From Phialophora verrucosa (taxonomy: Eukaryota > Ascomycota > Eurotiomycetes > Chaetothyriales > Herpotrichiellaceae), in NCBI GenBank assembly GCA_002099365.1, contig MSED01000001.1, positions 2,976,001-3,040,000 of the forward strand: a stretch of DNA of 64,000 nucleotides. Reading direction: 5' to 3'. The notes below the pieces were generated by a model that saw only the letters and a program-made list of their open reading frames with translations, was not told the origin of the DNA and did not search any database. Both the position numbers and the translations under genes were made by a program. Of the stretch, positions 44,392 to 56,222 are shown piece after piece; the stretch's first letter is position 1, and every line of letters starts with the position of its first letter.

Positions 44392-46303
44392 TCAGGCCAG
44401 CAGGTCAGTGTCGCCATTTTTGGATATTTCGAAGGGATGCCAGCCCAGCACCGACGTTGTCTTCTCGCCGCAATTCGGGCCAAAAGGATCAAAAAAATCC
44501 GACACTTCGAAGTTGGGAAATTGGTCAAACTCCAAATCCCCATCACACATGTTCCCGCCCAAGTCCATGTTCCCCTGACCGTTGTCTGGTAAGTTCAAGG
44601 CCCCTCGGGCGGCCTGTCCGCCCTGGTCAGAGATCGGGCCATGGGGGCTCCCAGCTTTTGAGTGACGCGTGGTGTGAATACTTTGACCGCGAGGCGACTG
44701 CGAAAGATGTGGTGACAAGTTTGTCCCCTGATCATCTGCGGCGTTGGGTTCGCCAGTGGCGGCGGGCTTGGTCACGTCGGTGCCAGGTTGGGCGTTCTGG
44801 GCTGGATCTTTCGCTGGGACCTGGATGCAAGACTGCAGCTCCGGGAATTGAGTGAAGAAGGGCTCCCGCACAGTCCATTTCCGGGCATCGAAGACGATGA
44901 TGGCCTCAAACCGCTCGTCCAAGGACAGCCCAGAAAGGTCACTCGCGACACTCAGTGGAAGCGCCTCCCCACAAAAGTCCTCCAAGTCGATGATCTCGAA
45001 ATTCCGGACGAGTTGGATCATGAGCGCTTTGATGTTGTAGTTGTGCCACGTGTCGATGAGCTTTTCGCGTAAGCAGGGCCTATAAGCTGAGTGTTAGCTT
45101 CGAGTCGGCTTGCCGGGTCTAGGATCGTGAACCACTGATCACACATACCAAACCAGACAATCGATGAATCCCGGATGCTCCTGAGACAGCTGTGACTTGG
45201 TAGGCCACAGCCAAGGGGGCACCCTCAGGAGATTTTCTCGACACGGAAAGGTCAGGAACTGGACAAGCTTGATCAGCACGAGGCCTCCACTAGAGGTGCT
45301 CAACTTCAGGGTAGCGGAGACATACCATGAAGAATTTGTACACGACCCAATACATCGATATACATTCAAGGTTGCTCTTGAAAAGCGGTCGCCACCGACT
45401 GACAACTTCGCAGGCACACAGAGCGACCGCCCTTCTCTGGAATTCCATTTCGCTGGGAGGCTCTGTCGAGGCAGGCGTGCCTGGGCCATCGGATGGAGAA
45501 TTGGGTCTCTCCTTGTCAGGCACCAGCATCCCGAGGATGTCGGCGTAAAATGTTGTTGCGGAAGAACGCTGGCGGATTTTCTCTGGATCGGTTGGCAAAA
45601 TCAGCAATGTGCTCAGTAATGTGCCTTCAAGGCAGGGCATATGCCGCTGACAAGGCGTGGCTGGAACTTTACCTCTGGTCAGACGCATTGGCTCCTTGTC
45701 CAGCGCGAGATTCTGGATGAGAAAGTCGAACCCGAGCGCGTGTTTGTTCAGGAGCTTCCACGTGTTGACATGCTCGACAATGTAGTCGATGGACAACAGT
45801 GGTGAAAATGCAAGGTCCTGCATGGCGATAGCCATCCCCCGGAACATGACCGGCGTGAAGAAGGGCAGAGAGCCGTCGGCCAACAGCCGGTCACACATTT
45901 GGTCGATCGCACTCACACTCTGCACAGATGCTATGCTGTTCGCCACTGGGAGGAGGTTGTTTTGGAGCTGTGAAGCCGGCCCTGCCGGTTTGGGTCCGCA
46001 CTGGCTCATGTCGAGGCATTCCTTGCTGCACAGCAGGATGGTTTCCATCCTGCTCTCGTAATGATCCAGAGCTGCGCGGAGGGCCGCATTTTCGTTGACC
46101 AGGTTGCGGAGCAACGTTTTGTGGTCCCCTTGGACCAGAAGGTGCACCTGCTCCTCCAGCTGCGTCACGCTACGTTTCAAGAGCTGTCGCGTTCTCTTCT
46201 GGCCGACCCGGTCAACCAACCTCTTCCGTTCGAGCTGCTTATCTGTGAATTTCGCCTTCCAGTTGTCGCCACTCGACGACTCCGTGGAGCGCGTAGGAGA
46301 CAT
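44392..46303 (-). CDS. bZIP-type transcription factor with DUF3425 domain
   Basis: Four exons: 46303-45673, 45582-45326, 45258-45149 and 45079-44392, giving 561 residues. Introns are 90, 67 and 69 nt; the third has an AGCTAACAC branch site. Residues about 20-80 form a basic region (KQLERKRLVDRVGQKRTRQLLK) followed by heptad leucines (LEEQVHLL, LRNLVNENAALRAAL), a bZIP-like dimer. From residue 200 on is the DUF3425 domain typical of fungal regulators: MYWVVYKFFM, PPWLWPTKSQLSQEHPGFID, LIDTWHNYNI. A Pro/Gln/Asn-rich tail may be an activation domain. It lies in the middle of the catabolic run, a strong candidate for the pathway-specific regulator, and is nuclear. The basic region has RVGQKRTR rather than the canonical NxxAAxxCR of AP-1 proteins, as in other members of the DUF3425 group. 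Confidence 0.88.
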
Positions 46304-47970
46304 GAATGATCCCAGATGTCGAGTCGGGGCGGCAGATACGGACTGGTACAGTGTTTCGGTGGAACTCTGGGATCGCGCGATGGTGAAGGGGAGGGAAGAG
46401 ATGAGAAGAGGCGAACGCCAATATTAATGAATGGAAGGCTTGCCACACTGGTCGGTCGTGATTGCGGGGGTGGAACGTCCAAAGACCCTCCACGGGGTAT
46501 CCTAGACATGGACTCGGAAAAGAAAGGCGGGGAGGATTGACGTGCTTGGCCGGCCTAGCGTCCTTGTAATTAGGGATACTGAGGTACACCCCACACGGTA
46601 GGATACGTGGCTGACGGGAGCCAGGAGTGTGCTTGCATGCAGCCCGTCGCTTGCCTGGTCTTGTCGACTAAACATGACATCTTGGAACAAGACCCTCCCA
46701 TCACTTCCTGCGATGGATCTCATCTTCTTCTCGCACAATCCAAGCCCAGAAGCTGACCTCAAGCCACCAATTTGGGCCTGGTCCGGCATAGCTGGCGGAC
46801 TCGCCTTACCTGCCCCTGTCCCTACGTAGTTTCTACAGCAGGAGTGGGCTCTAAAGTTCTGGAAGTCGTGATTTACGATGCATTTTTCCAGCCACTATCG
46901 CCGTTAGTCTGGATAAAAAATGAGGCCTCAACCAATTACTGCCCTGGCCGGTGTTTCACCCAATCGCCTGCATCACCTCTCCCGACGATAGCCGCCAATA
47001 GTGGAGTCGCACATGAATGATGAAGAGGCACGTGACCAATCTCTGGCAGCAAAGTGACTCCCAAGCACGAGTAATGTGGAGGACTGGATACATCCCAAAG
47101 AGCTGAAGCCTCATGGTTGTGTTTGCACGGCTCCACAGGCCACAGGAGCAATGGTAGCCGGACACAAACAAGACAGGTCAGGTGCGTCCCTGTTTCCTGT
47201 CCTTGAGCCCCATCAGGCTCCCACACACCTCGAGCTGAAACCGATTCCGCATGTGAGGCTCGTGAACGTCCGTCCCAAGCTTGCAGACCCTTGCCGTGGC
47301 GTCCAACCAGCACTGTTTGATTGGCAAAGGGTCCTCCGATGTCGGTGTCGCATCGGTATGCTGGTTGGATTTGTGAATGATCTCGATATTAGCTCGGAAC
47401 GTGGCACGCCGGACAGGCGCGGTGCATAAATATCAAGCAAAACAAATGCCGTACCGAACCAATATTTGGTACACGGAGTGCTGATCGAGATGACCGCTCC
47501 CCGTCAACAAGCGGAAAGAGTACTCTGTACCTCGTACACGGTACGGAGATGCTCTAGCCTCCCGCCCTGGCCAGAGTTCGTAGACTACTGTAACTAACTG
47601 CCGGAAGGCTCAACTCTCCGCCACTTTCAGCTCCAAATTGAGTTCTAGGTGGCGTTCTGTCCCCTCTGACACCCCGGTCGCCAGTGTGACGGGCACTACT
47701 GTAGGTCGACAGGTTGCACCGTAGCCTGATGCCGTGTTTGTCAGTGTACCGAGTATGCGAGGATCCAAACATTAGGCCGGCCCTCCGAAACTCCCGGACT
47801 TCTACATACTCCATCTGTAGCATGGCTCCCGGACCTCCGCTCTCACATTCAAGGATCATTTCCTTCTGAAAGACTCTGAGCCACGCTGAAAAGAACGCTC
47901 TGGCTTGACACAAACACGGCATTGGCACCAGCCGATCGCCGGGAGATTTCTTTTCCCCTCGACTTTGCCA
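46304..47970. other. Intergenic, 1.7 kb, no gene
   Basis: Between the bZIP start and the P450-3 stop. Many short frames, none recognisable. The largest gap inside the catabolic run. Confidence 0.4.
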
Positions 47971-49793
47971 TCAAAGATCCATGAAAAGATGCCTCACGTC
48001 TTCGGGGATCTGGTCCGCCCGAGGTCTGAACTCGACGATAGGATAACTGATTGGATTCTTCGTGATATTGATCCATCCACCCTTCCTAATCTCCTCCACT
48101 CCTCCCTTGATGTTGTTGCACCGAATGTCGTAGCCGATAATAAGGAGAGTCATCAGGATCTTGATCTCGTTAGCTGCAAAGAATCGACCCGGACAAGCCT
48201 TCTTCCCGTGCCCAAAGGTTAAGTTGGTGTCTGAGGTCATCACAAATTGGTGCTGATTAGCCTGCTCGGGGTCTTGCCTCTTGCGATACATCCGCCAAGG
48301 ATCGAATCGATACGGATCTTCGTATGTGCCTTCGTCCAGTGAAAGCGCGGTAAAGTTGCACCAGAAGAACACGCCCTTCGGGATCACCGTCCCGTCGTCC
48401 AGGGTCCAGTCTTTGATCGTATACCGTTGCATTTTGACTGTTAGGCAGTTAATGAGTGTCAATGACGAGCCACGCGCAGTTAAGATTGATGACTTACGAG
48501 CCGTAAAAGGACAGAAACGAAGGGCCTCGACGAGAAAACTATCGAGCTTGACCAGGTGCGTTACGGCCTGCTTTGTCCATTTCTTTTGCTGGCGGAACAC
48601 CTGGACGATTTCCTCGCGGAGTTCGTCGTGGAACTCCGGGAAAATGGCCAGGAAGTAGAAAGCCTCGAGGAGGGTGATGCTGCTCGTGTGAATGGCCGCA
48701 ATGTTGATATGCAGCATGCGATATACCGTCATATCAGCATCGCGTTGTTCTGGCGGCGCTGCATCTAAAACCCATTGAATCGCGTCGTCCGGCTTGACTT
48801 TCTTCCACTCGGCTTGTCGGCCGGATCGGATGTAGCTGTCTTCGTCTTTGATACGCTGGTCAATGATAGGAAACAAGTGCTTCCTGGCAATGGCTTGAGC
48901 GCCGTGGATGTCGGTTCGGAGCCACATGATCCAGGGCTTCATAAAGTTCGGCCAGCTGCGTATCATTTCGGCTCCGCCGAAGAGGACGTTGGTGTAGTTC
49001 ACCGAGAGGTCCTGGAACTCCTTGTCCCGCGCCAAAGCCTCCCCAAAGAGCAGTCTGTTCGCCGTTCGCGTGACAATGTCGAAGCCGAGAGGATACATCT
49101 TCTTGGCGGTCCAACCTGGGTGCCGCTCGTGTCAGTAGAGGCAGCACTTGACAGGGTTCGGCCTGTTGTTAATACCTTTCTCATATCCAATGTAGTCCCT
49201 AATGCTCATCTTGGCTTCCTCGACCACATCCCCCAAGCGCGGACCCAGGCTATTCGTGAGATTCTTGCTGATCGGGGTGTGGAAGTGGAATTGGTCCCAA
49301 GCCAGTCGCTGATGAAGCGTCCAGGCGACCTGGGTCAGCTGCACCAGTTGACATCACGATCAGCCATTATTTCCGCAATGTCGCGGAGCCTCCAGTATGC
49401 ACATACCTGGCTGTTTGCAATGGTATTGTCGACATGGGACTCGGGTGCGTGACGAACTTGGTCCATATATTTCGGTGCGACAATATAGATCTTCCCCTTG
49501 GGGGTGCGTAGCAAATAGTTAATGCCATGTCGAGAGTATCTCTCCCATCCGACCTGGAGCAAGTCGATACTGTTGGTTACGTATAAGCTGGCATCCTCCC
49601 AATGGCCTAAGATCCAAGGCTTCTTCGAAACCCTCAATGTGGGTGCGTTTGGATATCGAGGTGCGAGGAAGTACCAGGTCACCAAGCCCAGTGCAAAGAG
49701 ACACACTCCGAGCTTGCTCGTGGCTGAGAGGTTGGTGGGACTGACGAAGGAGGTCGAAAATGGACCAACCCTAGACTGCAAGTCTTCCCACAT
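47971..49793 (-). CDS. Cytochrome P450 monooxygenase 3, paralogue of P450-2
   Basis: Four exons: 49793-49407, 49338-49176, 49115-48498 and 48437-47971, giving 544 residues. Introns are 68, 60 and 60 nt. Exons 2, 3 and 4 are 163, 618 and 467 nt, identical in length and phase to those of P450-2; exon 1 is 12 nt longer. It has an N-terminal anchor (about residues 25-48), I-helix AIHTSSI, ExxR EALR and the haem loop FGHGKKACPG with Cys at about 471. Extended stretches such as GAIHTSS/AAIHTSS and CPGRFFAANEIK are shared with P450-2, so the two arose by duplication. It probably hydroxylates a related intermediate in the endoplasmic reticulum. Divergent from the SDR at 50662 across 868 bp. Confidence 0.93.
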
Positions 49794-50661
49794 CGTGGCA
49801 ACAGGAATGCGGCAACAAGGTGGTGCTGGCCTTGATCAACACACTTGGTCCGATGTCATCACCCAGCACGAGCGTTCAGCAAAAAGCGACCAGGATTAAT
49901 CGAGCGTTACGCGGGCATAAATGCGAGAAACACGCACGTTGATTGTCAACTATGGACTATCCTTGACCTCTTGTTCGAGGTCAAGAGATGCAGCGGAGGA
50001 GGAAAGGCACCTTATCGGAATATGCGAGTCGAACTCAGAGAGTGCTCATGGCAACCCAGGGGAAATATTCTCTCCGAAGGGGTTGAGAAGAGCAAAGAGA
50101 GGGGTGTGATAGAAGGTCCAGACGTCTCTCACCTGATCGAAAATCTACTTCGCGATACGGTCCTCTGGCGGGTTACTGCCGCCCCTGATCAATTTTGTTG
50201 CAGTAATAATTGGTGGACCGCCGATAAATCTCTCTTGACCAGGACTTCGGGAGCAAGGACATCTGGAATATTCTCGCGTACATGTGGCCACAGACGATCA
50301 ACTATCTTGGATGGTCAGGTGACGGAGGCGGGGCCAGGCGTCGTAATGTTCGAATTCCCCGGGTGGACACCTCCATACACAGATCCCCAATGTTCGGATT
50401 CTCGTGCCCGCACCCAAGGGACGGAGCTGGGGGTTTATTCCATCACATTGCCGAAAGGAGATGGCACTTGGAAAGAGGACTGAGGACTGCCGGTGTCGGC
50501 TCAGCAAGTGTCGAGTAGCCGCATCTTGCCATACCACTGCCCATGTGCAAGTATTAGATCCCTCTTTGACCGGATTACAACGTCAAAAACTGTCGGAGAA
50601 CGGCACTCTCGTCCTTCTTTCTGAAAAAACTCCAGACTCGAGCATTCACGAGCAACGCGCC
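49794..50661. promoter_or_regulatory. Divergent promoter, P450-3 and SDR
   Basis: 868 bp without a supported gene. An in-frame extension of the SDR reaches into it (to 50404) but lacks conservation and crosses no ATG better than 50662. Confidence 0.4.
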
Positions 50662-51594
50662 ATGGCACACGGTCCAGAAGGTGAGCTGCGGTTTGACGGC
50701 AGGGTGGCCATCGTCACCGGAGCCGGAGCAGGCTGTGGCCGTGAATATGCCCTTCTGTTGGCCAAGCGTGGAGCCAAAGTAGTGGTCAACGACATCACGA
50801 GCGAGAAGGCGCAGGAAACGCAAGAGCTCATCTCCGCGGCGGGTGGGACGTCGACGCTGTGTATCGCCAGTGTCGCTGACCCGGCCAGCGCCAAAAACAT
50901 GGTCGCCCAAGCACTGCAGGATTTTGGGAGGATCGACATCGTCATCAACAATGCCGGCAACTTCATGTCTCGTGCCTTTGACGATTACTCTTACGAGGAT
51001 TTCCGCCTGGTCATGACGTCCCACTTCGAAGGTGCCTGGATACTGACCCAAGCGGCCTGGCCACACTTCAAGAAGCAGCGCTACGGCCGAATCCTCATGG
51101 TGTCATCGAGTGGCATCCTGGGTCCCATGGACATGGCGGCATATGCCTGCGCCAAAGCGGCCAACTTTGCCCTCTCCAACTCCCTGGCGGTGGAAGGGGC
51201 TAAGTACAACATCCACAGCAACGCGGTGGCTCCCGGTGCCTTCACCCCACACTCGGAGGGGACGATCAAGGATTTAGAGATGGTGAAGTGGCTCAAGACC
51301 TTCATGCCGCCCTCGGCCGTTGCCCCGGTGGTTGCGTGGCTCGTTCACGAATCCTGCGAGGCGAACGGCGAGTTCATATTTGCCCATGGCGCGAGTTTCG
51401 GCAGATATTTCGTCGGGGAGACCCTCGGAGTGACGAGCACTCTGGATCTCTACACTCCAGAGTTTGTGCGGGATCACTTTGAGGAGGCAAAGAAGGAACC
51501 TGGGTACCACACCTACAAGTCGATGATGGAGGTGTCCGTGACTGCCCCGGCACGGCTGAAGGGCGAGTTGAAACCCGGCTCGAATGGTGCTTGA
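50662..51594 (+). CDS. Short-chain dehydrogenase/reductase (17beta-HSD4-like)
   Basis: A single-exon 310-residue SDR. NAD(P) motif TGAGAGCGR is at residues 19-27, NNAG at about 96-99, the catalytic Ser in VSSSG and the Tyr/Lys pair in YACAK at about 160-164. The cofactor loop and RVAIVTGAGAGCGREYALLLAKRGAKVVVND resemble the dehydrogenase part of peroxisomal multifunctional enzyme 2 (17beta-HSD type 4), which oxidises 3-hydroxyacyl-CoA. It lacks a PTS1 (ends SNGA), so a cytosolic alcohol dehydrogenase role is also possible. The ATG at 50662 sits just before the Rossmann strand. Its neighbours, P450-3 and acyl-CoA dehydrogenase 2, fit oxidation of a hydroxyl made by the P450 or of a beta-oxidation intermediate. 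Confidence 0.91.
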   Translation: MAHGPEGELRFDGRVAIVTGAGAGCGREYALLLAKRGAKVVVNDITSEKAQETQELISAAGGTSTLCIASVADPASAKNMVAQALQDFGRIDIVINNAGNFMSRAFDDYSYEDFRLVMTSHFEGAWILTQAAWPHFKKQRYGRILMVSSSGILGPMDMAAYACAKAANFALSNSLAVEGAKYNIHSNAVAPGAFTPHSEGTIKDLEMVKWLKTFMPPSAVAPVVAWLVHESCEANGEFIFAHGASFGRYFVGETLGVTSTLDLYTPEFVRDHFEEAKKEPGYHTYKSMMEVSVTAPARLKGELKPGSNGA

Positions 51595-52176
51595 CGTGCA
51601 GGTAGTAACGCTCGTGTCCGTCCATCCAAGCGATGATGCAGACAGTCCATGAACTCGTTACTATGCTGTGCATTTTTCTCCTGTTGCGGGCTGTGACATG
51701 AGTCACAAAGCAGGATCTTGACCACGAGCAGAATGATTCTAGGCCTTTCATTGCCAGCTCGGCCTCGACTCAGTCGCCTACTTGATACCGAAAGGCTGCG
51801 ACGGTGGTCTATCAGAACGTTCAATAGCATTTGCACTGATGGAGACCTGTTTGTGCCAGAGCTCTAATGGAAGGAGACGAGACATTTTACGAGCATATTG
51901 TACCTAGGTACTGTCTTGCTTTTGCCATCCTTCTCTCTTATTCCTGCATACACCCTAGCCTAGACGGCAGTCTCTGAATTAGCAGGAACGCGCTCAATAC
52001 CATGTACAATGTTATTCGCGGTCCATTTGCAGCGGCCACAGGATACCGTACCCCAGTATATCAGACCTGCAAGCCAATCTTCCATCCGCACTCGAGGCCG
52101 GCGTGGTCTTTCTCTCGAAGTAGAGAGCGGCCGCTCCTGGAAATCTGTGAAATGTCCGAGACCATGGCCCCAGCGG
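51595..52176. other. Convergent intergenic, SDR and ACAD2
   Basis: 582 bp; nothing recognised. Confidence 0.4.
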
Positions 52177-53517
52177 TCACAACTTAGACATCTGCTCCTG
52201 AGCCGCGACCTTGTATCCAAATAGGTATGCTGCAATCTTCCTCATTTGGATTTCTTCGCTCCCCTCGGTCACGCGATAGCGTCGAAAGTGCCGCCATATG
52301 TGCTCGAACGGATATTCCCGTGAGTAGCCATTACCACCGTGAATCTGTATCGCACGGTCGGCGGCTTGTGTGCATAGCCGGTTCGCGTAATAGTTGCACA
52401 TTCCAATTTTGTGGCCGAGTTCTTTTTCAATCCGGACCCAGGGTTTCGTCGGAGTTCGTTCGCACTCGGCTGTAATCTTGTCCATCTCAACCGCGGTCTG
52501 GAGGATCAATAGCCTGAGCATCTCGTTCTGGGTGGCGAGCTCGACCAGCGGCCATTGAATAGCTTGGTGGGAGGACAGTGGCTTGCCGAACACGATCCGA
52601 TCCTTGGCATATTGTATGCTGCGCTCAATGCAGTATTGGGAAGCGCCGCAGCTCGAGCTGGCCTGCCTAATCCGGTTTTCGTGGGTGAAGGTCTGTGCGA
52701 TGGCGAGTCCATCCTCCGGGGGACCGAGGATCGCTGTAGCTGGCACTCGCACGTGCTTAAGAGATAACGTGGCGTGGTCAGTCGGCATGTTTAACGTCCA
52801 CTCGTAGGACTCGATTGTGAGACCGAGAGTGTCTCGTGCAACTAGAAAGGCTGTAATTCCTCGTGCCGCACCTTTCTTGCCCGAGGTTCGGGCGAAGATG
52901 AGAAAATGTGAGGCATGGTGAGCGCCCGTTTGCCATTTTTTGTTCCCATTGATCTCGAACCCCTGCTCGCCATTCTGGAGGACGACCGGGGTGGCGGTAG
53001 TATCCAGGTAAGTCGCATCGGAACCATGGTGTATCTCGGTCAAGCCAAATGTGGCCCGGAACTCGCCTCGGATTGTTGCCGGGATATATTTTTGCTGCTG
53101 CTCCGGGGTTCCGTAATGGTGCAGCATCAGTACTATCGGGTCATTGGCGACGATGCTGTGTTCATTTTGAAGGTCGTTGGCGAGACCCAGGCCCCCTCCA
53201 TGATGCGCTGCCAGGTGGTGCCGGATGGCACACATGTAGAGATTTTGCGAGGGAGATCCGGCCCCGCCGTACGGTGCAGGATATGCAAACCTAAAGAAGC
53301 CGGCGTCGTCTGCCAGCCGCTTCGCCTGTGCCAGGAGAGCCTCCCACTCTTTGGAGGGCAGACCTTGATTTGTCCATTGTGTCCTGGACGACTCTCTGCG
53401 ATGGTCGAAGAAGCGAATATTGTCATCCTTGGCTTGCAGTGGCACGATCTTCTCAGCAATGAACTGGTCGAGTCGACGCAGGAAATGCTTTAAGTCGCGG
53501 GGAAGGTCAAAGTTCAT
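52177..53517 (-). CDS. Peroxisomal acyl-CoA dehydrogenase 2
   Basis: An intronless 446-residue acyl-CoA dehydrogenase. Motifs: FAYPAPYGGAG, FGLTEIHHGSDATYLDT (FAD and substrate loop), KKWQTGAHHASHFLIFAR, ENRIRQASSSCGASQYCIERSIQYAKDRIVFGKPL and IHGGNGYSREYPFEHIWR with a conserved Glu nearby as candidate base, then YRVTEGSEEIQMRKIAAYL. The protein ends QMSKL: SKL is the archetypal PTS1. The subgroup differs from ACAD1, so the two may act on different intermediates, for example different chain lengths or ring acids. It shares only 305 bp of divergent promoter with the NmrA-like gene. Confidence 0.94.
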   Translation of the reverse strand: MNFDLPRDLKHFLRRLDQFIAEKIVPLQAKDDNIRFFDHRRESSRTQWTNQGLPSKEWEALLAQAKRLADDAGFFRFAYPAPYGGAGSPSQNLYMCAIRHHLAAHHGGGLGLANDLQNEHSIVANDPIVLMLHHYGTPEQQQKYIPATIRGEFRATFGLTEIHHGSDATYLDTTATPVVLQNGEQGFEINGNKKWQTGAHHASHFLIFARTSGKKGAARGITAFLVARDTLGLTIESYEWTLNMPTDHATLSLKHVRVPATAILGPPEDGLAIAQTFTHENRIRQASSSCGASQYCIERSIQYAKDRIVFGKPLSSHQAIQWPLVELATQNEMLRLLILQTAVEMDKITAECERTPTKPWVRIEKELGHKIGMCNYYANRLCTQAADRAIQIHGGNGYSREYPFEHIWRHFRRYRVTEGSEEIQMRKIAAYLFGYKVAAQEQMSKL

Positions 53518-53822
53518 CGTAGCGCAATGGAAAAATTAGACCGCGCTGACTTCCCTGCCCAATTTATAGTGAGACGCCCGAACGAAGGTCGCGGGAAGTG
53601 TGGTAGAACGACACCCGGTACCAAGGAGATGTTGTGCGTTCTTTGTTGTGCGTTGGTGTCGACTTGGGCCGATCCGTGAGAATGGTTGAGTCGAACGTGC
53701 CATGCTGCCTTTACGAGTCGTATTTCGGCGGGCCGTATTAAGTAGGGTTCAGGCTCATAAAGTACTTGGGGGTTCACACCACATTCTATACACCCCACGT
53801 ACGGTAAGCGTTTGGAATCGAG
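53518..53822. promoter_or_regulatory. Divergent promoter, ACAD2 and NmrA-like reductase
   Basis: 305 bp between divergent ATGs, so the two genes are likely co-expressed. No motif is clear. Confidence 0.5.
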
Positions 53823-54960
53823 ATGCCTACCATTGTTGCAGTAGCTGGCGGCACCTCGGGCCTCGGCCGGGCCATTGTCGAAGAGTTTCAGAAGCACACA
53901 GACTACTCCGTGCTGGTTCTCAGCCGTCAGGTTCGGATCGCCTGGCCTGACCCTGTGCGATGCTGACGGGGGGTCCAGGCCAACGACGAGCTCGCCAAAG
54001 AGCTGCGGTACCCTATCCTCGCCGCAGACTACAGCGATCCAAACGCAATAGCAAAGTTGCTGCAGGACCAAAGGGTGGAGATCATGATATCCTGCATCAA
54101 CTACTTGACAGCCACCGAGCCTGAACTCAACCTGATCAAAGCAGCAGACCAGGCCCCCACGGTGAAGAGGTACATACCCAGCATCTGGGGAAGCTTTCAT
54201 TATGGACCCGAGTACGTGGAAGACAACGTCCCCATCGGCAACGACAAGGAGGGTGGCTGACTTTTCTCCCACAAGCGAGGCCCATCTTCCCGAAATCAAG
54301 CCAAAACTCCTCATCATGGCGGAACTGGAGAAGACCAAGTCTCTGGAATACATGATCATCTACAATGGATACTTTCTCGACTACTATGGCGTGCCCAACG
54401 TGAAATCATATTTGACCAACATCTGTATCTGCGTCGATATGCAGAACAATGTTGCCGCGATTCCAGCGTCGGGAAACGTGCCAGTCAGCTTCACCTACAC
54501 CTTCGATGTGGCCAAGTTCACTATTGCGAGTCTGAAGCTGCCCAAGTGGCCAAAGGAAACCCACATCATCGGGGACAGGGTCACTTGGAACAGGTTCGTC
54601 CAGTTGGCCGAGGAGGCGAAGGGTGGGTGAACCTCCGGGGCAAGCCAACCGCCATATCTCCAGAATGTCTCTCCGACCCTGACTGACTTGGTTCATTCAT
54701 CTACAGATGTCAAGTTCGACATTCACCGTGACCCGCTGGAGATGCTGAAAGAAGGCAAGGTGACCAAGCTCCCGAATCAGCAGCACGTTTTCGATACTTG
54801 GCCCAACAACCAAGCCCAGAAGCTATTCTCTCAGTTTGGTGTCTGGTGCGAGGCTGGAAAGCTCACACACAACAATACAGAGTCTTGCTTGAATGACGAC
54901 TTCCCAGACATCCGGCCAACATCTGTCAAGGAGTTCTTCGAGATGGCCTGGAAGAAATGA
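53823..54960 (+). CDS. NmrA-like NAD(P)-binding reductase
   Basis: Four exons: 53823-53930, 53979-54211, 54276-54622 and 54707-54960, giving 313 residues. Introns are 48, 64 and 84 nt. The second uses a GTACGT donor and an AAG acceptor, chosen because it is the only join that keeps YGP followed by EAHLPEIKPK in frame. The N-terminal dinucleotide motif is AGGTSGLGRA (GxxGxxG), followed by SCINYLTA and the NmrA/isoflavone-reductase-like body (YMIIYNGYFLDYYGVP, FTYTFDVAKF, HIIGDRVTWNRF). Such proteins are NAD(P)H-dependent reductases of phenolics or redox sensors. The catalytic Lys of plant isoflavone reductases is not obvious to me. No PTS1 (ends WKK). Confidence 0.87.
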
Positions 54961-55296
54961 CAACGGTGGCAGCCGCTGGCATGTCCGCACACCCAGCTCT
55001 GCTTTAACCTTCCGCGTCAAGAGATAATAGCCTGGCGTGGATCCTCGCTGGCCAGTGCTTGGACATTGCCGATAGAGGGAAATTGGTATCGCTTGTCGCT
55101 CAATCCAGGTCTGGGACATTGGTAGTGAGTCTGCTATGTAGATAGACAGGGGGACCCATTCCAGCCCTCCCTAGACCTCGACCCCTTGGTTGCATTCTCC
55201 TGACATTGTGAACACGAAAATACAACTATGAATCACCGTTAACACGGGCACTAACATCTGTACCACAATGGCGTGCTACCTGCTCTGTTTCTCGAT
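54961..55296. other. Convergent intergenic
   Basis: 336 bp between the NmrA-like and SDR stops; nothing recognised. Confidence 0.4.
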
Positions 55297-56222
55297 TCAA
55301 AGTTTCGACGTTCCGAGCACGGCACCACCGTCGGTGGTGATGACGGCGCCGTTAATGTGCGTACTTGCTCGGCTGCACAGGAAAACTACGAGCCCCGCGA
55401 TGTCTTCCGGTTGACCCAGGCGATTGTTGGGGGCCCGGGCAGCCTGGGCTTCCAGCCCTCCGGTCAAATTGATCAGGCCGGCAGCCATTTTGGTGAGATA
55501 GAACCCGGGCGCGATGGCATTCGTCACTATCGCTCGTGGCCCGAGTTCCACAGCGAGGACCTTGGCTAGGTGAATGGCTGCCGCTTTGGATACGGTATAT
55601 GCGTGTGTTGCATTTGCCCCCAAGCTACCGACACCGACGCCCGCCGCGCTCGCGTTGATCACGATCCGTCCGGGTTCGTTCTTGGACTTGTACTTGGCCA
55701 GCAGAGGCTCTAGAATCTGCACAGTGTAGTAGATACTTTTCACATTGAGGTTGAGGACCTTGGTGAATGCATCTTCCGGGTGCTTCCCAAAGGGCGCTCC
55801 CCAGGTGGCTCCGGCATTGGCGAACAAAATATCGATACGGTCTGTATGTCTCGCGATTTCCTGTGCTAGCCGTTCGATCTCGGAAATCTGAGCCAAGTCC
55901 GCGGGCACTGAGATCGCGACGGCACCAGGCCTCTTCTCCGGCAGAGCGTTCAGAGCTGCAACAGCTTCGTCACAGGCCTTGGCCTTCCGAGACGTGATAA
56001 AGACCTTGGAGCAGCCCGACCGAATGAATCTGACGATCGAGAGATCTGAGCGTCAGTGACATGTTTGCCATATGGCCCCAGGATCTCGATGGCCCCTGCT
56101 TACCCGGAAGCAACATTCAATCCCAGGCCTCGAGAGCCGCCCGTCACGACGGCAATTTTACCCTCGAGGCTGAAGATCGTGTCGAAGTTCTTGAGCTGCA
56201 CTTCGCTTCTCGCGCTCGACAT
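55297..56222 (-). CDS. Peroxisomal short-chain dehydrogenase/reductase
   Basis: Two exons, 56222-56104 and 56029-55297, with a 74-nt intron (GTAAGC, CACTGACGC branch, TCAG acceptor), giving 283 residues. NAD(P) motif TGGSRGLG spans residues about 27-34, just before the splice site. FANAG, the catalytic Ser in INASAAG, and Tyr/Lys in AYTVSK follow, then the C-terminal SDR segments LGQPEDIAGLVVFLCS and TTDGGAVLG. It ends TSKL, a canonical PTS1. It probably oxidises a hydroxyacyl-CoA or reduces a ketone in the peroxisome. Resemblance is to fungal rhamnolipid-synthesis (RhlG)-type SDRs. The upstream frame continues beyond the ATG but without conservation. Confidence 0.92.

Noticed and set aside
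48775..49452. 225-residue frame on the plus strand
   Set aside because: Antisense to P450-3 exons 1-3.
53514..54359. 281-residue frame on the minus strand
   Set aside because: Antisense to the first exons of the NmrA-like gene; no conserved motif.
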